DNA of 64,000 bases from the NCBI GenBank assembly GCA_013200995.1, contig CP053688.1, forward strand, positions 3,658,001 to 3,722,000, written 5' to 3'. Shown here in pieces: positions 27,845 through 37,231 of this stretch (position 1 is its first letter; every line of letters starts with the position of its first letter). Made by a program: the position numbers and the translations under genes. The stretch is from Arthrobacter citreus (GTDB lineage Bacteria; Bacillota; Bacilli; Bacillales; Bacillaceae_G). The notes below the pieces were generated by a model. It did not search any database and had not been told where the DNA came from. It saw only the letters and a program-made list of their open reading frames with translations.

Positions 27845-29152
27845 TTACTTATCTTCTGCTTTTAAAGCTTTCTCTTGTTGTTTAGCAAAATCTTTTGGTT
27901 TCACTTCATTCCCAAATAAAGACTGAATTAAATTTAAGTGAGTTTCAGCTACAGAAGCACTCATTTGAACGTCTGCAAACAGTGTTAAGTTAGTCGCGTT
28001 ATTTAATTCGTTTAATACATCGATATATAGCGGTGGTAAGTTTACTTTTGAAGTATCAACTTTTGTTGCCGGAATTACGCCTGCCTTTTCAACAGATTGC
28101 TCTCCCCATTTTTGAACAAAGAATTTAACAAAGTCTTTCGCTTCTGCTTTTACCTTCGAATGTTCTGCTACAAATAGTCCCACTCCAGGTCCACCGACCC
28201 AGCTATTTATATTTCCTTTTCCACCTTCATATGTAGGGAATTTAAAGAAGCCTACATTGTCACGGAAATCTTTTGGAATTTCTTCGTTCGTTGTAAAGTT
28301 TGGTAACTCCCATGTTCCCATAAGATACATTGCTGCATTTCCATTTAAAAATTCAGATTTTCCTTCATCATTAGATAAACCATTAAATCCTTTATTAAAT
28401 GCATTTTCTTTTACTAAGTCTTGAACCTCTTGTGCTGCTGATACAAGCGCAGGATCTTCAAATGTTCCTGTACGATTAATTGCTTTGTTTAATACTTCAG
28501 ATCCACCAATTCGATCTGCTAAGTACATATACCAAAGTGAACCTGTCCAACGATCCTTATTTCCTAATGCGATTGGAGCAACACCTTTTTTAGCTAATGT
28601 TTTAACAACATTTTGGAACTCGCTATATGTTTGTGGTACTTGAAGATTGTATTTATTAAAGATTGCTTTATTGTAATAAATTGGAGCAATGTTTAATTCA
28701 AGTGGTAGACCATAAGTTTTACCGTCGATTGCATATGCTTCTGTTGTACCAGATACGAAAGAATCTTTTAATCCACTATTTAACACGTCATCTAAATCCG
28801 CAAAAAGTCCACCTTTTACGAATGGGGTCATATATCCTGCTGCCCAAGTAAATCCAACATCAGGTAATTCATTAGAAGAAGAAAGGACTTTAATCTTGTT
28901 TTTGTATTGCTCATTTTCAAGAACTTCTACTTCAATTTTTACATCCTTGTGTTCGGCTTCGTATTGTTTAATAATGTCTGATACAATTAGGTTTTGTTGC
29001 TTAGAACTTCCAGCTGGCCAAAGATGCATAAACTTAATTACTTTTTTGGAACCGCTTTCAGTAGAGGCATTATCAGAACTACCACAACCCGTTAAAGCAA
29101 CCATCAATATAAGAACTAGTGCTAACATTAATGAATACGCTTTCTTAAACAT
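27845..29152 (-). CDS. lipoprotein sugar-binding protein of an ABC importer
   Basis: The 435-residue protein has a lipoprotein signal peptide with lipobox LTGC (cysteine 23), followed by a serine/asparagine-rich linker and a family 1 solute-binding domain (KVIKFMHLWPAGSSK onward). It would be anchored outside the membrane and present a sugar to the two permeases. The operon context of xylA, xylB and a cytoplasmic beta-xylosidase points to xylose or xylo-oligosaccharides. The ATG at 29152 follows TGGAGG. Confidence 0.92.
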   Translation of the reverse strand: MFKKAYSLMLALVLILMVALTGCGSSDNASTESGSKKVIKFMHLWPAGSSKQQNLIVSDIIKQYEAEHKDVKIEVEVLENEQYKNKIKVLSSSNELPDVGFTWAAGYMTPFVKGGLFADLDDVLNSGLKDSFVSGTTEAYAIDGKTYGLPLELNIAPIYYNKAIFNKYNLQVPQTYSEFQNVVKTLAKKGVAPIALGNKDRWTGSLWYMYLADRIGGSEVLNKAINRTGTFEDPALVSAAQEVQDLVKENAFNKGFNGLSNDEGKSEFLNGNAAMYLMGTWELPNFTTNEEIPKDFRDNVGFFKFPTYEGGKGNINSWVGGPGVGLFVAEHSKVKAEAKDFVKFFVQKWGEQSVEKAGVIPATKVDTSKVNLPPLYIDVLNELNNATNLTLFADVQMSASVAETHLNLIQSLFGNEVKPKDFAKQQEKALKAEDK

Positions 29153-29199
29153 GTCAAACCTCCATTTTTTGAATTTTCCTTACAAATAAATTCTAGCAT

Positions 29200-29231
29200 T
29201 AAAAAAAAATCGCGGTAAGGTAACCACGATT
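29200..29231 (-). terminator. terminator or attenuator between the yesN-like and binding-protein genes
   Basis: AATCGTGGT (29231-29223) and ACCGCGATT (29216-29208) form a stem followed by nine T residues on the minus strand. The transporter operon may thus have its own promoter in the remaining 50 bases, or depend on readthrough. Confidence 0.8.
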
Positions 29232-29244
29232 GGATAAAATTCCA

Positions 29245-30039
29245 CTATTTTTGGATTAAATATTCATCAAGTTCAGAGACTTTTCTATATTTACTAGGCG
29301 TTATTCCCTCGTAATCCTTAAAGATTTTGATGAAATATTTAGCTGTCTGATAGCCCACTTCTAGGGCAATTTCTTCAATTTGTAAATCTGTCGTCAACAG
29401 ACGATTTTTTGCAATTTGTAGTCGCTTTCGAGTCAAATACTCACTAAACGTCAGTCCAACTTGTTCTTTAAACAAGACACTAAAATAACTTGCGTTTAAA
29501 TGTACTGCCTCTGCGACTTCTTTTAATGAAATCTGGTTGCTTATATTTTTATTAATAAATTTTTTTGCTTCCTTAATTGTATTAGACTGGCTACTCACTT
29601 GCTCTACTTTTAATAATTTTTTATCAGCGACTTTTTCTATATATTCAATGCGTTCAATGCTCGCTTCTTTTTCTAGCGCTTGTTCAATAGCCTCAATTAA
29701 CTTTTGTTTACTTACCGGTTTTAGTAAATAGTTTACAACACCTAGGCGGATCGCCTCCTGGGCATATTCAAAATCCGGGTGACCTGAAATAATAATAGAA
29801 ACAAATTTATACCCTTTATCCTTAAGACGTTTTAATAGATCTAACCCATTCATCTCAGGCATACAAATATCTGTGACTAGTAGATGAATTTTTGTCCTGC
29901 TCATTTGTTCAAATGTCTCTTGACCATTAGCCGCACTAAGAATTTCAAACCTTCCATTTGACCATTTCTCTAGTGTTTTTTTCAGACCTTGCCTAGTTGT
30001 TTGTTCATCATCGACAATTAGTATTGTTTTTGCATCCAC
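29245..30039 (-). CDS. YesN-like response regulator with AraC-type DNA-binding domain
   Basis: The 264-residue protein has an N-terminal receiver domain with phospho-acceptor aspartate in LLVTDICMPEMNG and lysine in LLKPVSK. The C-terminal AraC/XylS domain (about 160-260) contains two helix-turn-helix units, with ISLKEVAEAVHLNASYFSVLFKE and the family signature QIEEIALEVGYQTAKYFIKIFKDYEGITPSKYRK. The GTG at 30039 follows GGGGAATA. It would activate the xylose transport operon when phosphorylated by the adjacent kinase. Confidence 0.93.
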   Translation of the reverse strand: MDAKTILIVDDEQTTRQGLKKTLEKWSNGRFEILSAANGQETFEQMSRTKIHLLVTDICMPEMNGLDLLKRLKDKGYKFVSIIISGHPDFEYAQEAIRLGVVNYLLKPVSKQKLIEAIEQALEKEASIERIEYIEKVADKKLLKVEQVSSQSNTIKEAKKFINKNISNQISLKEVAEAVHLNASYFSVLFKEQVGLTFSEYLTRKRLQIAKNRLLTTDLQIEEIALEVGYQTAKYFIKIFKDYEGITPSKYRKVSELDEYLIQK

Positions 30040-30041
30040 TA

Positions 30042-31802
30042 TTATTCCCCACCTTTGTCTGGAACTTCGAATAATACAGTTGTACCTTTGCCGATCTCGC
30101 TTTCTAAACGAAGACCGTTTAATTCATACCCCTCGTAATATAATTTAATTCGTTTATTAACATTAGTGAGCGCCATTCCCATGCCTTTAAAGGATGACAC
30201 ATTATTGTTTTTAATTGCTAAATTAAGGCTACTTAGTGTCTCTTTATCAATTCCTGGACCATTATCTTTCACTGTGACTAAAATATTAGCTGAATAATCT
30301 ATCTTTTTAATTCCTACTAAAATAATCCCTTGGTCTCGATTACTTTCTATTCCATGCATAATTGCATTTTCTACTAATGGCTGAATTAACAGCTTAGGAA
30401 TTTTAATGTTTAATAGGTCAGGCTCAACTGAAATCTCCCATAATAAACGTTCTCCTAACCTCATTTTCATAATTTGCAAATAACGTTCAATTTGTTCTAG
30501 GGCAGCTTGAACCGTCACCCATTCGCTACTATTCTCATTTCCAATTGTATAGCGGAATAACCCTGACATTGCGATGACTATCTCCGCTAAATCATCCTCG
30601 CCTTTTTCATCCAAAGACCAGTAAAGCGCATTTAACGTATTATAAAGAAAATGTGGATCTATTTGAGCTTGTAAAGCTTTCAACTCAGTTTGGCTACGAA
30701 GTAATTCTTTTTCATAAACGACTTGAATTAAATGGTTCGTATTTTCGACCATTTGGTTATACGTCCTATTTAATTCAATAATTTCTAATGAAGCTGAGCT
30801 TTCCTTGTTAATTTTCAGCTCGTCCATCTTTGCATTTTTCATTGTATTTGTCAGCTTTTTAATCGGTCTGGTGATCATTGTCGCTAGAATAATTGAAGAT
30901 ACTACAAAGATAATAAATCCAATGGCTCCAGAGAAAAGAGTGGCTTTTCTTACTGGCGTTACCCGTTCATTTAAAAAGCTTGTAGGCTTTAAGATGACAA
31001 GTGTCCAGCCCGTTTTTGTAGATGGCTGTTTAACAATCATATATTGCTTTTTATTTACTTCTATCGTTTCATATCCGTCTAGTAAAAATTTTTGAATATT
31101 AATACCGTAATTGTCTGTTATTGGTGTTAAATCCCTATCAAGAAGCATCATATAATCCTTCTCTCCTGGAGCTAAATTGCTTTCTTCAACTTGAAAATAA
31201 CTATTTAATATCCTTACTACTAAATAGCCACCATTTGAAAACCATCGATCCATTAAGCTAACCCTTCTAATTGCATAAGAGTAATTACTATTTTTAGGAT
31301 CTTTACCTACCCACACTAATCTTCCTTTTTCTGCTTCTGCTTCCTTTATCCACTTTTCATCAATCACACTAGAGATATCTTTTTCTCCAAAAGGAAAAAT
31401 ACGTTTCCCTTCTGAGGAATACAGCTCAAAAGAGGAGATTCCATTTGAGTACGCTAAAAAGTTATTGATCACTCTAATTAATGACTGCCTTTTATCGAAA
31501 TCAACGTTCTCCCCATTCTTCAAGCCGAGTAATATTTGTTGAACTGTCTCATTTGTCATTAATTGATTTGATAACGTATCAATTTGTTTATACAAGGTTT
31601 CCATTCTTCCATTTGCTTCAACTGCCGTTTCTTTGATTTGTTTCTTTGTTGTATCTTTCATCAAAGTTCCAACTTGGTTATACACCATAATTGATACAAT
31701 GGATAAAACAATCATCATAACAATCAAGAAAACGGCCAATATTTGATTGCGTAAAGTATTTAGTTTTTTCAACCGTAGTCTAAAGTTGACGATTGTAATC
31801 AC
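30042..31802 (-). CDS. YesM-like sensor histidine kinase
   Basis: The 586-residue protein has an N-terminal helix (about 18-40), an extracellular sensing domain to about residue 290, a second helix and a HAMP domain. The His_kinase core follows, with LQAQIDPHFLYNTLNAL; its H is the phospho-acceptor and the pattern marks the LytS/YesM group. The ATPase core contains PKLLIQPLVENAIMHGI and DNGPGID. The start is uncertain: GTG at 31802 is too close to AAAAGG, but no better codon is evident. It is probably the sensor of extracellular xylo-oligosaccharide. Confidence 0.9.
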   Translation of the reverse strand: MITIVNFRLRLKKLNTLRNQILAVFLIVMMIVLSIVSIMVYNQVGTLMKDTTKKQIKETAVEANGRMETLYKQIDTLSNQLMTNETVQQILLGLKNGENVDFDKRQSLIRVINNFLAYSNGISSFELYSSEGKRIFPFGEKDISSVIDEKWIKEAEAEKGRLVWVGKDPKNSNYSYAIRRVSLMDRWFSNGGYLVVRILNSYFQVEESNLAPGEKDYMMLLDRDLTPITDNYGINIQKFLLDGYETIEVNKKQYMIVKQPSTKTGWTLVILKPTSFLNERVTPVRKATLFSGAIGFIIFVVSSIILATMITRPIKKLTNTMKNAKMDELKINKESSASLEIIELNRTYNQMVENTNHLIQVVYEKELLRSQTELKALQAQIDPHFLYNTLNALYWSLDEKGEDDLAEIVIAMSGLFRYTIGNENSSEWVTVQAALEQIERYLQIMKMRLGERLLWEISVEPDLLNIKIPKLLIQPLVENAIMHGIESNRDQGIILVGIKKIDYSANILVTVKDNGPGIDKETLSSLNLAIKNNNVSSFKGMGMALTNVNKRIKLYYEGYELNGLRLESEIGKGTTVLFEVPDKGGE

Positions 31803-31846
31803 CTTTTCAGCAGTAAATTATTGTAAGGGCTTTCCTTAAAGTTATC

Positions 31847-31862
31847 ATACTATATTTAGTAT
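31847..31862. promoter_or_regulatory. inverted repeat upstream of the yesM-like gene
   Basis: ATACTA (31847-31852) and TAGTAT (31857-31862) are perfect arms around four bases. They lie in the 280-base divergent region between the kinase gene and the oxidoreductase gene and could be an operator for either. Nearby TGTAAGGGCTTTCC (31822) differs from a catabolite-responsive site at two key bases. Confidence 0.3.
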
Positions 31863-32081
31863 TAGTCTGAATATTAAAAACGTCTATAGGGTAAAAAACA
31901 CGCGCAATGGGGAATAAGTGAAAAACTTCAGTAAATAAGTAGTTTTTAGAAAACTTTTCAAAAAAATTTAATATAGTACAATACTTAACAGATTTACTTA
32001 TTTTTTAGTAAAATTACATACATCTATCTATTTTATGGACTATTATTTTTCAATTTATAAAATGCAATGAGGTGTTTTTAT

Positions 32082-32993
32082 ATGAGAATCGGCATAATCG
32101 GTTTAGGTGATATCGCTAAAAAAGCTTATTTACCCGTTCTTTCAGAGAAAGAAAATATAGAATTAGTGCTTTGTACGAGAAATCAAGAAACATTAGACAG
32201 TCTATCAAAAAAATATCGAATTACAGATACCGCTAATTCAGTTGAAGAACTACTAAAGAAGAATATTGATGCGGCATTCGTTAGTACGGCCACTGGTGCC
32301 CATTTCGAAGTAACTCAAAAATTATTATTAAATGGCATTAATGTCTATATTGATAAACCTATATCGGTAAATTTTCATGAAACAAAAGAAATTGTAAGGT
32401 TAGCTGAAGAAAGTGGAAAAATAGCTATGGTTGGATTTAATAGACGTTTTATCCCTAGGGTAAAAGAGCTCACTTTACATGGAAAAGCCAACTTAATTAT
32501 CATGCAAAAAAATAGATTTAACTTTCCTGACTATTCTAGGAGGTTTGTTGTAGAAGATTTTATTCATGTGGTAGATACGCTAAGATTTTTAATGCCCTCT
32601 GACATAATTGATTTAAAAATAAACTTCTTAAAAAAAGACGGCTTACTTGAACATCTAGTCATCCAACTAATTGGTGAAGGATGCACGGCTATTGGAATAA
32701 TGAACAGGAACAACGGTGTCACAGAAGAAATTATTGAATATATGACACCTGAAAGTAAATTTGTTGTAAGTGGTTTAGTCGAGACTACTCGTTATCATAA
32801 TGGAGAAATTAGTTTGACTAAATTTGGTGATTGGGAGCCAACTCTATATAAGCGTGGTTTTTATCAAATAATAGATCACTTTCTCGACTGTATAAAACAA
32901 AATATTACACCGAATCCTTCAATAGACGATTCCTTGATCACTCATGAAATTTGCGAAAAGATCGTTCAGTATATCGATTCTAATGTAAACTAA
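32082..32993 (+). CDS. Gfo/Idh/MocA-family oxidoreductase
   Basis: The 303-residue protein has the NAD(P)-binding fold GIIGLGDIAKKAYLPVL at the N-terminus and DKPISVNFHETKEIV, where the lysine and proline mark the family active site. The C-terminal half is the alpha/beta dehydrogenase domain, slightly shorter than average. The ATG at 32082 follows GAGGTG; an earlier start in the frame lacks a site. It probably oxidises or reduces a sugar or inositol-type compound. It is divergent from the xylose operon and convergent with murP, and its pathway is not clear from context. Confidence 0.85.
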   Translation: MRIGIIGLGDIAKKAYLPVLSEKENIELVLCTRNQETLDSLSKKYRITDTANSVEELLKKNIDAAFVSTATGAHFEVTQKLLLNGINVYIDKPISVNFHETKEIVRLAEESGKIAMVGFNRRFIPRVKELTLHGKANLIIMQKNRFNFPDYSRRFVVEDFIHVVDTLRFLMPSDIIDLKINFLKKDGLLEHLVIQLIGEGCTAIGIMNRNNGVTEEIIEYMTPESKFVVSGLVETTRYHNGEISLTKFGDWEPTLYKRGFYQIIDHFLDCIKQNITPNPSIDDSLITHEICEKIVQYIDSNVN

Positions 32994-32996
32994 ATA

Positions 32997-33040
32997 AAAA
33001 ACCCGAATAATAGACTTGGCGTCCAGTTATTCGGGTTATA
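32997..33040. terminator. bidirectional terminator
   Basis: AACCCGAATAA (33000-33010) and TTATTCGGGTT (33027-33037) form a perfect 11-bp stem, with A and T runs at the two sides, serving both the oxidoreductase gene and murP. Confidence 0.9.
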
Positions 33041-33050
33041 TTCATGTTAT

Positions 33051-34466
33051 TTATTCTTGTTCAGCCATTGCGTCTTTTGGAGTTCCAAATAAATACGTAA
33101 GAACGAATCCTCCAGCATAACCTGCAAGTAATCCAATCACATATTTAAGCCACATTCCGTGTGCAATTAGTGGAACTAATGCTACACCTGAAGGACCAAT
33201 TGCGATTGCCCCAACGTTACCAAACATTCCAATTACTGCACCACCAATACCGCCACCGATACAAGCAGTTATAAAAGGTCGACCAAGAGGTAAAGTAACA
33301 CCATAAATTAATGGTTCACCAATACCTAAAATACCTACCGGAAGAGCACCTTTAATCATATTTGATAATGATTTATTCTTTTTGCAGCGTAACCATAGTG
33401 CTAAAGCTGCCCCAACTTGACCAGCACCTGCCATTGCAAGTATTGGTAATAATTCTGTAGCACCAGTTGTATTGATTAACTCGATATGAATTGGAGTTAA
33501 AACTTGATGTAAGCCTAGCATTACTAATGGTAAGAATCCCATACCTAGTATAAATCCTGCAAAAATACCGCCTTTTGCAATAACCCAGTTAATTGCGCCA
33601 ATTAAGTTGTCAGAAATAAATCCTGCAAATGGCATGATGAAGAAAATTGTAAGCAAACCTACTACCAGTAAAGCAATCATAGGTGTAATGATAATATCTA
33701 AAGAGTCTGGAACAATTTTGCGTAATTGTTTTTCTAAAACTGATAATAGATACACTGCTAGTAAAACACCAATAATACCACCTTGACCTGGAGCCAATGG
33801 ATCACCATTAAAGATGTTTTTAATTGGTTGTTCTGGAACCATACCCGTTAAAAGTGTTACACCACCAATTACTCCCCCAAGGGATGGTGTAGCTCCAAAT
33901 TCCTTCGCAGCATTAATACCAACGTAAATTACTAAATATGAAAAAATTGCATTTTTAATTACATTTAATACTGTTACATATTGTGACCAAGTTCCTGCAT
34001 CTAAATTATGTGCAGTTATATTGTTTGATAAAATCGATGCAATACCTGCAATTAAACCTGCCCCAACGAACGCTGGGATTAATGGAATAAAGATATTACC
34101 GACTTTACGTAAGAAATTTTTAAATGGAGTGTTATTTTTCTTTTTTAAATCGGCCTTCATATCAGCGCCTTTATCTTTTAAAGCTTCTGATGAAGTAGCT
34201 TTAGTCGTTCCTGTTGAAGCGTTGTCTAAAAGACCAAACTGTTCAGCTACTTTTGTTACCGTACCAGGCCCTAAAATGATTTGATAAGTCTCATCATCAA
34301 CAGTTCCTAGAACTCCGTTAATCTTTTTAACTTGTTCTTCATTGATCAAACTACGATCTGCAACATTGACACGAAGTCTTGTCATACAGTTCGTATACGA
34401 AACTACATTATCAGTACCACCAATAGCGTCTGCTATTTCAGAGGCCATTCTTTGATATTTATCCAT
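33051..34466 (-). CDS. murP: N-acetylmuramic acid PTS transporter, EIIBC (MurP-like)
   Basis: The 471-residue protein has an N-terminal EIIB domain with phospho-cysteine in SYTNCMTRLRVNV, followed by an EIIC domain of about ten membrane helices of the glucose-sucrose family, with GIGEPLIYGVTLPLGRPF near the end. It imports and phosphorylates N-acetylmuramic acid; the lack of EIIA is typical, as EIIA of the glucose system serves it. Co-location with murQ gives the substrate. The ATG at 34466 follows GGGGGA; the TTG at 34481 abuts no site. Confidence 0.9.
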   Translation of the reverse strand: MDKYQRMASEIADAIGGTDNVVSYTNCMTRLRVNVADRSLINEEQVKKINGVLGTVDDETYQIILGPGTVTKVAEQFGLLDNASTGTTKATSSEALKDKGADMKADLKKKNNTPFKNFLRKVGNIFIPLIPAFVGAGLIAGIASILSNNITAHNLDAGTWSQYVTVLNVIKNAIFSYLVIYVGINAAKEFGATPSLGGVIGGVTLLTGMVPEQPIKNIFNGDPLAPGQGGIIGVLLAVYLLSVLEKQLRKIVPDSLDIIITPMIALLVVGLLTIFFIMPFAGFISDNLIGAINWVIAKGGIFAGFILGMGFLPLVMLGLHQVLTPIHIELINTTGATELLPILAMAGAGQVGAALALWLRCKKNKSLSNMIKGALPVGILGIGEPLIYGVTLPLGRPFITACIGGGIGGAVIGMFGNVGAIAIGPSGVALVPLIAHGMWLKYVIGLLAGYAGGFVLTYLFGTPKDAMAEQE

Positions 34467-34486
34467 CTTTTTATCCCCCAAAAGAT

Positions 34487-35377
34487 TTATTTTTGTATCG
34501 CTTTTCGGACAAATCCATCTGACTTTTTCAATTGCTCAATTGCTTGTTCATAAGTGAATCCAGTAAGAATCATTACAATAGCTACTTTCGGACTTTGATT
34601 TGACTTCGTTAAATATTCTTCGGCAATTTCATACGTACAAGAAGTTGCTTCCATTACGATTCGCTTTGAACGCTCAACCAGCTTCTCGTTTGTAGATTGA
34701 ACATCTACCATTAAATTACCGTATACCTTTCCAATACCAACCATTGATGCTGTCGATAACATGTTGCAAATCAACTTTTGAGAAGTACCTGCCTTTAATC
34801 TTGTTGAACCAGTTAATACTTCAGGTCCATTCACTACTTCAATTGCAGTTTCTGCTTCTTGACCAATCTTTGAATCTTTATTACAGCTAACTGCCACAGT
34901 AGCTGCGCCAATTTCTTTAGCGTATTTTAAACCACCGATCACGTAAGGCGTACGACCACTTGCTGCGATTCCTACGACTATGTCATTTTTACTTAGCTTA
35001 ATTTCCTTTAAATCTTCGACGGCAAGTTCTTCGCTATCCTCAGCACCTTCAACGGCTTTTATAAAAGCTTTTTCTCCACCTGCAATCAACCCAACTACCT
35101 CTTCGGGACTTGTTCCAAATGTAGGAGGACACTCTACTGCGTCTAATAATCCGATACGGCCACTAGTACCTGCACCAATATATATTAAACGACCACCGTT
35201 CTTGAAAGCCGTTACAATTTTTTCAACAGCTTTTGAGATATTCGGAATTTCTTTTCGAACAGCAGCGGCAACTTTTGCATCTTCTTCGTTCATTACTGTT
35301 AAAAATTCCTCTATAGACATTTCATCTAAATTCATTGTTTTTTCATTTCTTGATTCAGTTGTTAAATTCTCAAGCAT
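34487..35377 (-). CDS. murQ: N-acetylmuramic acid 6-phosphate etherase
   Basis: The 296-residue SIS-domain enzyme splits the lactyl ether of MurNAc 6-phosphate, giving GlcNAc 6-phosphate and lactate for peptidoglycan recycling. Signatures are LTTESRN at the N-terminus, IYIGAGTSGRIGLLDAVECPPTFG (SIS phosphate loop and catalytic glutamate) and LTGSTRLKAGTSQKLICNMLSTASM. The C-terminal helical domain matches family length. The ATG at 35377 follows GAGGTG. It precedes murP by 20 bases; no murR or mupG is next to it. Confidence 0.96.
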   Translation of the reverse strand: MLENLTTESRNEKTMNLDEMSIEEFLTVMNEEDAKVAAAVRKEIPNISKAVEKIVTAFKNGGRLIYIGAGTSGRIGLLDAVECPPTFGTSPEEVVGLIAGGEKAFIKAVEGAEDSEELAVEDLKEIKLSKNDIVVGIAASGRTPYVIGGLKYAKEIGAATVAVSCNKDSKIGQEAETAIEVVNGPEVLTGSTRLKAGTSQKLICNMLSTASMVGIGKVYGNLMVDVQSTNEKLVERSKRIVMEATSCTYEIAEEYLTKSNQSPKVAIVMILTGFTYEQAIEQLKKSDGFVRKAIQK

Positions 35378-35427
35378 GTGTATTTCACCTCAAGTAATTA
35401 TTTTAAAGTAAATTTAATTTCATACTT

Positions 35428-35457
35428 ATTATAACTATTTTTGAAATAAAATTTCAA
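35428..35457 (-). promoter_or_regulatory. murQP promoter with overlapping perfect inverted repeat
   Basis: TTGAAA (35457-35452) and TATAAT (35433-35428) are 18 bases apart. The repeat TTGAAAT-AAA-ATTTCAA (35441-35457) covers the -35 box. Such a dyad would suit an RpiR-type repressor (MurR) acting by blocking polymerase, but no such gene is in the window. Confidence 0.7.
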
Positions 35458-35805
35458 CACTAAATATTTATAAGGAAGAATTTTCTTATTTAATGTTCAC
35501 GTTTTGTTAACATAGAATACATATTTATCAAAATTTATACTGTTATATTTTTTTAAAAAAATGCATAAATTTAATTGTTTTACATTTATTAGGCTGAACA
35601 TAAAAGTTTAAATTCAATTTACATTTTCAAAACATAATTAATAAACTAATGTGGTATTTTAAACCTAAGTATTTTAAATATGATTGTAATTTTAACCACA
35701 TCCAGTTTATAAATACATTCACTTTGCAAATAAAAACAGGCCACTAAAAACGTCATCCTCCCAATGATTAAGGATATTTATGTCACTTAACAAAAGAGGT
35801 ACACA

Positions 35806-37107
35806 ATGAAAAAGTTTATACAGGTTTACAAAAGTTTTTCTATATTAGAGAAAAGCATACTTCTTTGTTTTCTCTTACCTCCATTAGGTATGTTGTTACT
35901 ATTGGTTATTGGGCTACAAACACTTTATACTCATTGGTTTATTAATAAGCGTTTCATTTATTCAATTAGTTCGTATTTTTTCTTATGCCTTCTTATTTCT
36001 ACACTTGGTGCTGCTCTTTTAGATAGAAATGGTTTATATTTACTAGTCAGTATCCTAATTCTTGGCTACTGGGGCTTATATTGTAGGATTTTAGGATCGG
36101 AAAGAAGTCAATTATTTCAAAGGTTTCGTTTAATCATAATCTTCGGGGGCGTTTATAGTTGTGTAATAGGATGGATATCCAAATGGTTAGTATTTCCTAA
36201 GGCCATTGACTATTTATTAGGTACTGTATTGTTTTGGGATGCTAGACCAATACATTTTAACCGTCTGATTGGTTGTGCTTACAATCCAAATTTTAATGTG
36301 TATATTTTATTAATTGCTATTTCTTTTCTGTTCGGTAGCTTACTCGCTAGCATTCGAAAGAAACATTACAAATGTTTAGCTTGGCAGCTTCCAATTCAGC
36401 TCTTACTTAGTTACGGAGTTTTTCTAACTGGCTCTAGAGCTGGCTTTGCAACGATGATTTCAATTTATTTGCTATTTATCTTCAGACTAAATCGAGTACT
36501 TTTCTTTACATGCTCTTTCATTGGCCTTATCTTTTATAAATTTTTGATTTATATAATGCCAAGAGCAGATTCTGTTATCCAGGCAAGCCAAAAAAGAGTA
36601 GATATCTGGAAAAACTCATATAACATATGGGAAAACCACCCATTCTTTGGTGTGACGCCAATCGGTTTTGGTCGAGAATATTTCATGCAATATAATCAAT
36701 ACATACCACATGCCCATAATATATTACTTGGTATGTTTGCAGAATATGGAACATTAGGTGGGCTAGCTTTCCTAATACTTGCTAGTGTAAATATTGCAAA
36801 ATGCATTCATTTATTCTTTTTTAAACTTAATAAGAAGAGTTTAGTGAACAGCTTTATACTTGGATTGCCCATTATCTTGTTTACGGGGATTTTTGATGAG
36901 CCGATATTCTCTCCACAAATTGGCTTTTTAACGGTTGTCTTCCTCGGATGCTGGGATCATTATTCAAAACGTATTCAATATAATATAGAAATTTCTTCAC
37001 TCCATAGAAGTATTTACGGTAGCACGGCTAGAATCGTCGTCAGTTCTTACACAATATTTCATTATTTAAAATCAAAAATTATTAGTAATAAATATAATAA
37101 TTTATAA
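35806..37107 (+). CDS. O-antigen ligase/polymerase-like membrane protein
   Basis: The 433-residue protein has about 11 membrane helices. The motif LTGSRAGFATMISIYLLF and the later HAHNILLGMFAEYGTLGGLAFL are the two conserved parts of the Wzy/WaaL (O-antigen ligase) family, which join or polymerise lipid-linked sugars on the outer face of the membrane. Such proteins in Gram-positives act in capsule, teichuronic acid or exopolysaccharide synthesis. No glycosyltransferase genes accompany it. The ATG at 35806 follows AAAGAGG. The 350 bases before it are very AT-rich and hold only the murQP promoter and no gene I can see. Confidence 0.8.
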   Translation: MKKFIQVYKSFSILEKSILLCFLLPPLGMLLLLVIGLQTLYTHWFINKRFIYSISSYFFLCLLISTLGAALLDRNGLYLLVSILILGYWGLYCRILGSERSQLFQRFRLIIIFGGVYSCVIGWISKWLVFPKAIDYLLGTVLFWDARPIHFNRLIGCAYNPNFNVYILLIAISFLFGSLLASIRKKHYKCLAWQLPIQLLLSYGVFLTGSRAGFATMISIYLLFIFRLNRVLFFTCSFIGLIFYKFLIYIMPRADSVIQASQKRVDIWKNSYNIWENHPFFGVTPIGFGREYFMQYNQYIPHAHNILLGMFAEYGTLGGLAFLILASVNIAKCIHLFFFKLNKKSLVNSFILGLPIILFTGIFDEPIFSPQIGFLTVVFLGCWDHYSKRIQYNIEISSLHRSIYGSTARIVVSSYTIFHYLKSKIISNKYNNL

Positions 37108-37140
37108 GAAATAATGATGATTTAATTGAAATGAAAGTTC

Positions 37141-37176
37141 AAAAGACCCCAAACCTTGTTTCCGTTTGGGGTCTTA
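37141..37176 (+). terminator. intrinsic terminator after the ligase-like gene
   Basis: AAGACCCCAAAC (37143-37154) and GTTTGGGGTCTT (37164-37175) form a perfect 12-bp stem with a nine-base loop. Confidence 0.85.
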
Positions 37177-37231
37177 GTAGTGTAGGCATAGTCCACAAAA
37201 TTTGATTTTCAGACTGTTCTTTATAGATGAA

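Noticed and set aside
31822..31835. cre site before the yesM-like gene
   Set aside because: Two mismatches at conserved positions, including the central CG; kept only as a remark.
34980..35411. 143-residue open frame antisense to murQ
   Set aside because: Overlaps the conserved murQ coding sequence and reads as low-complexity serine-rich antisense.
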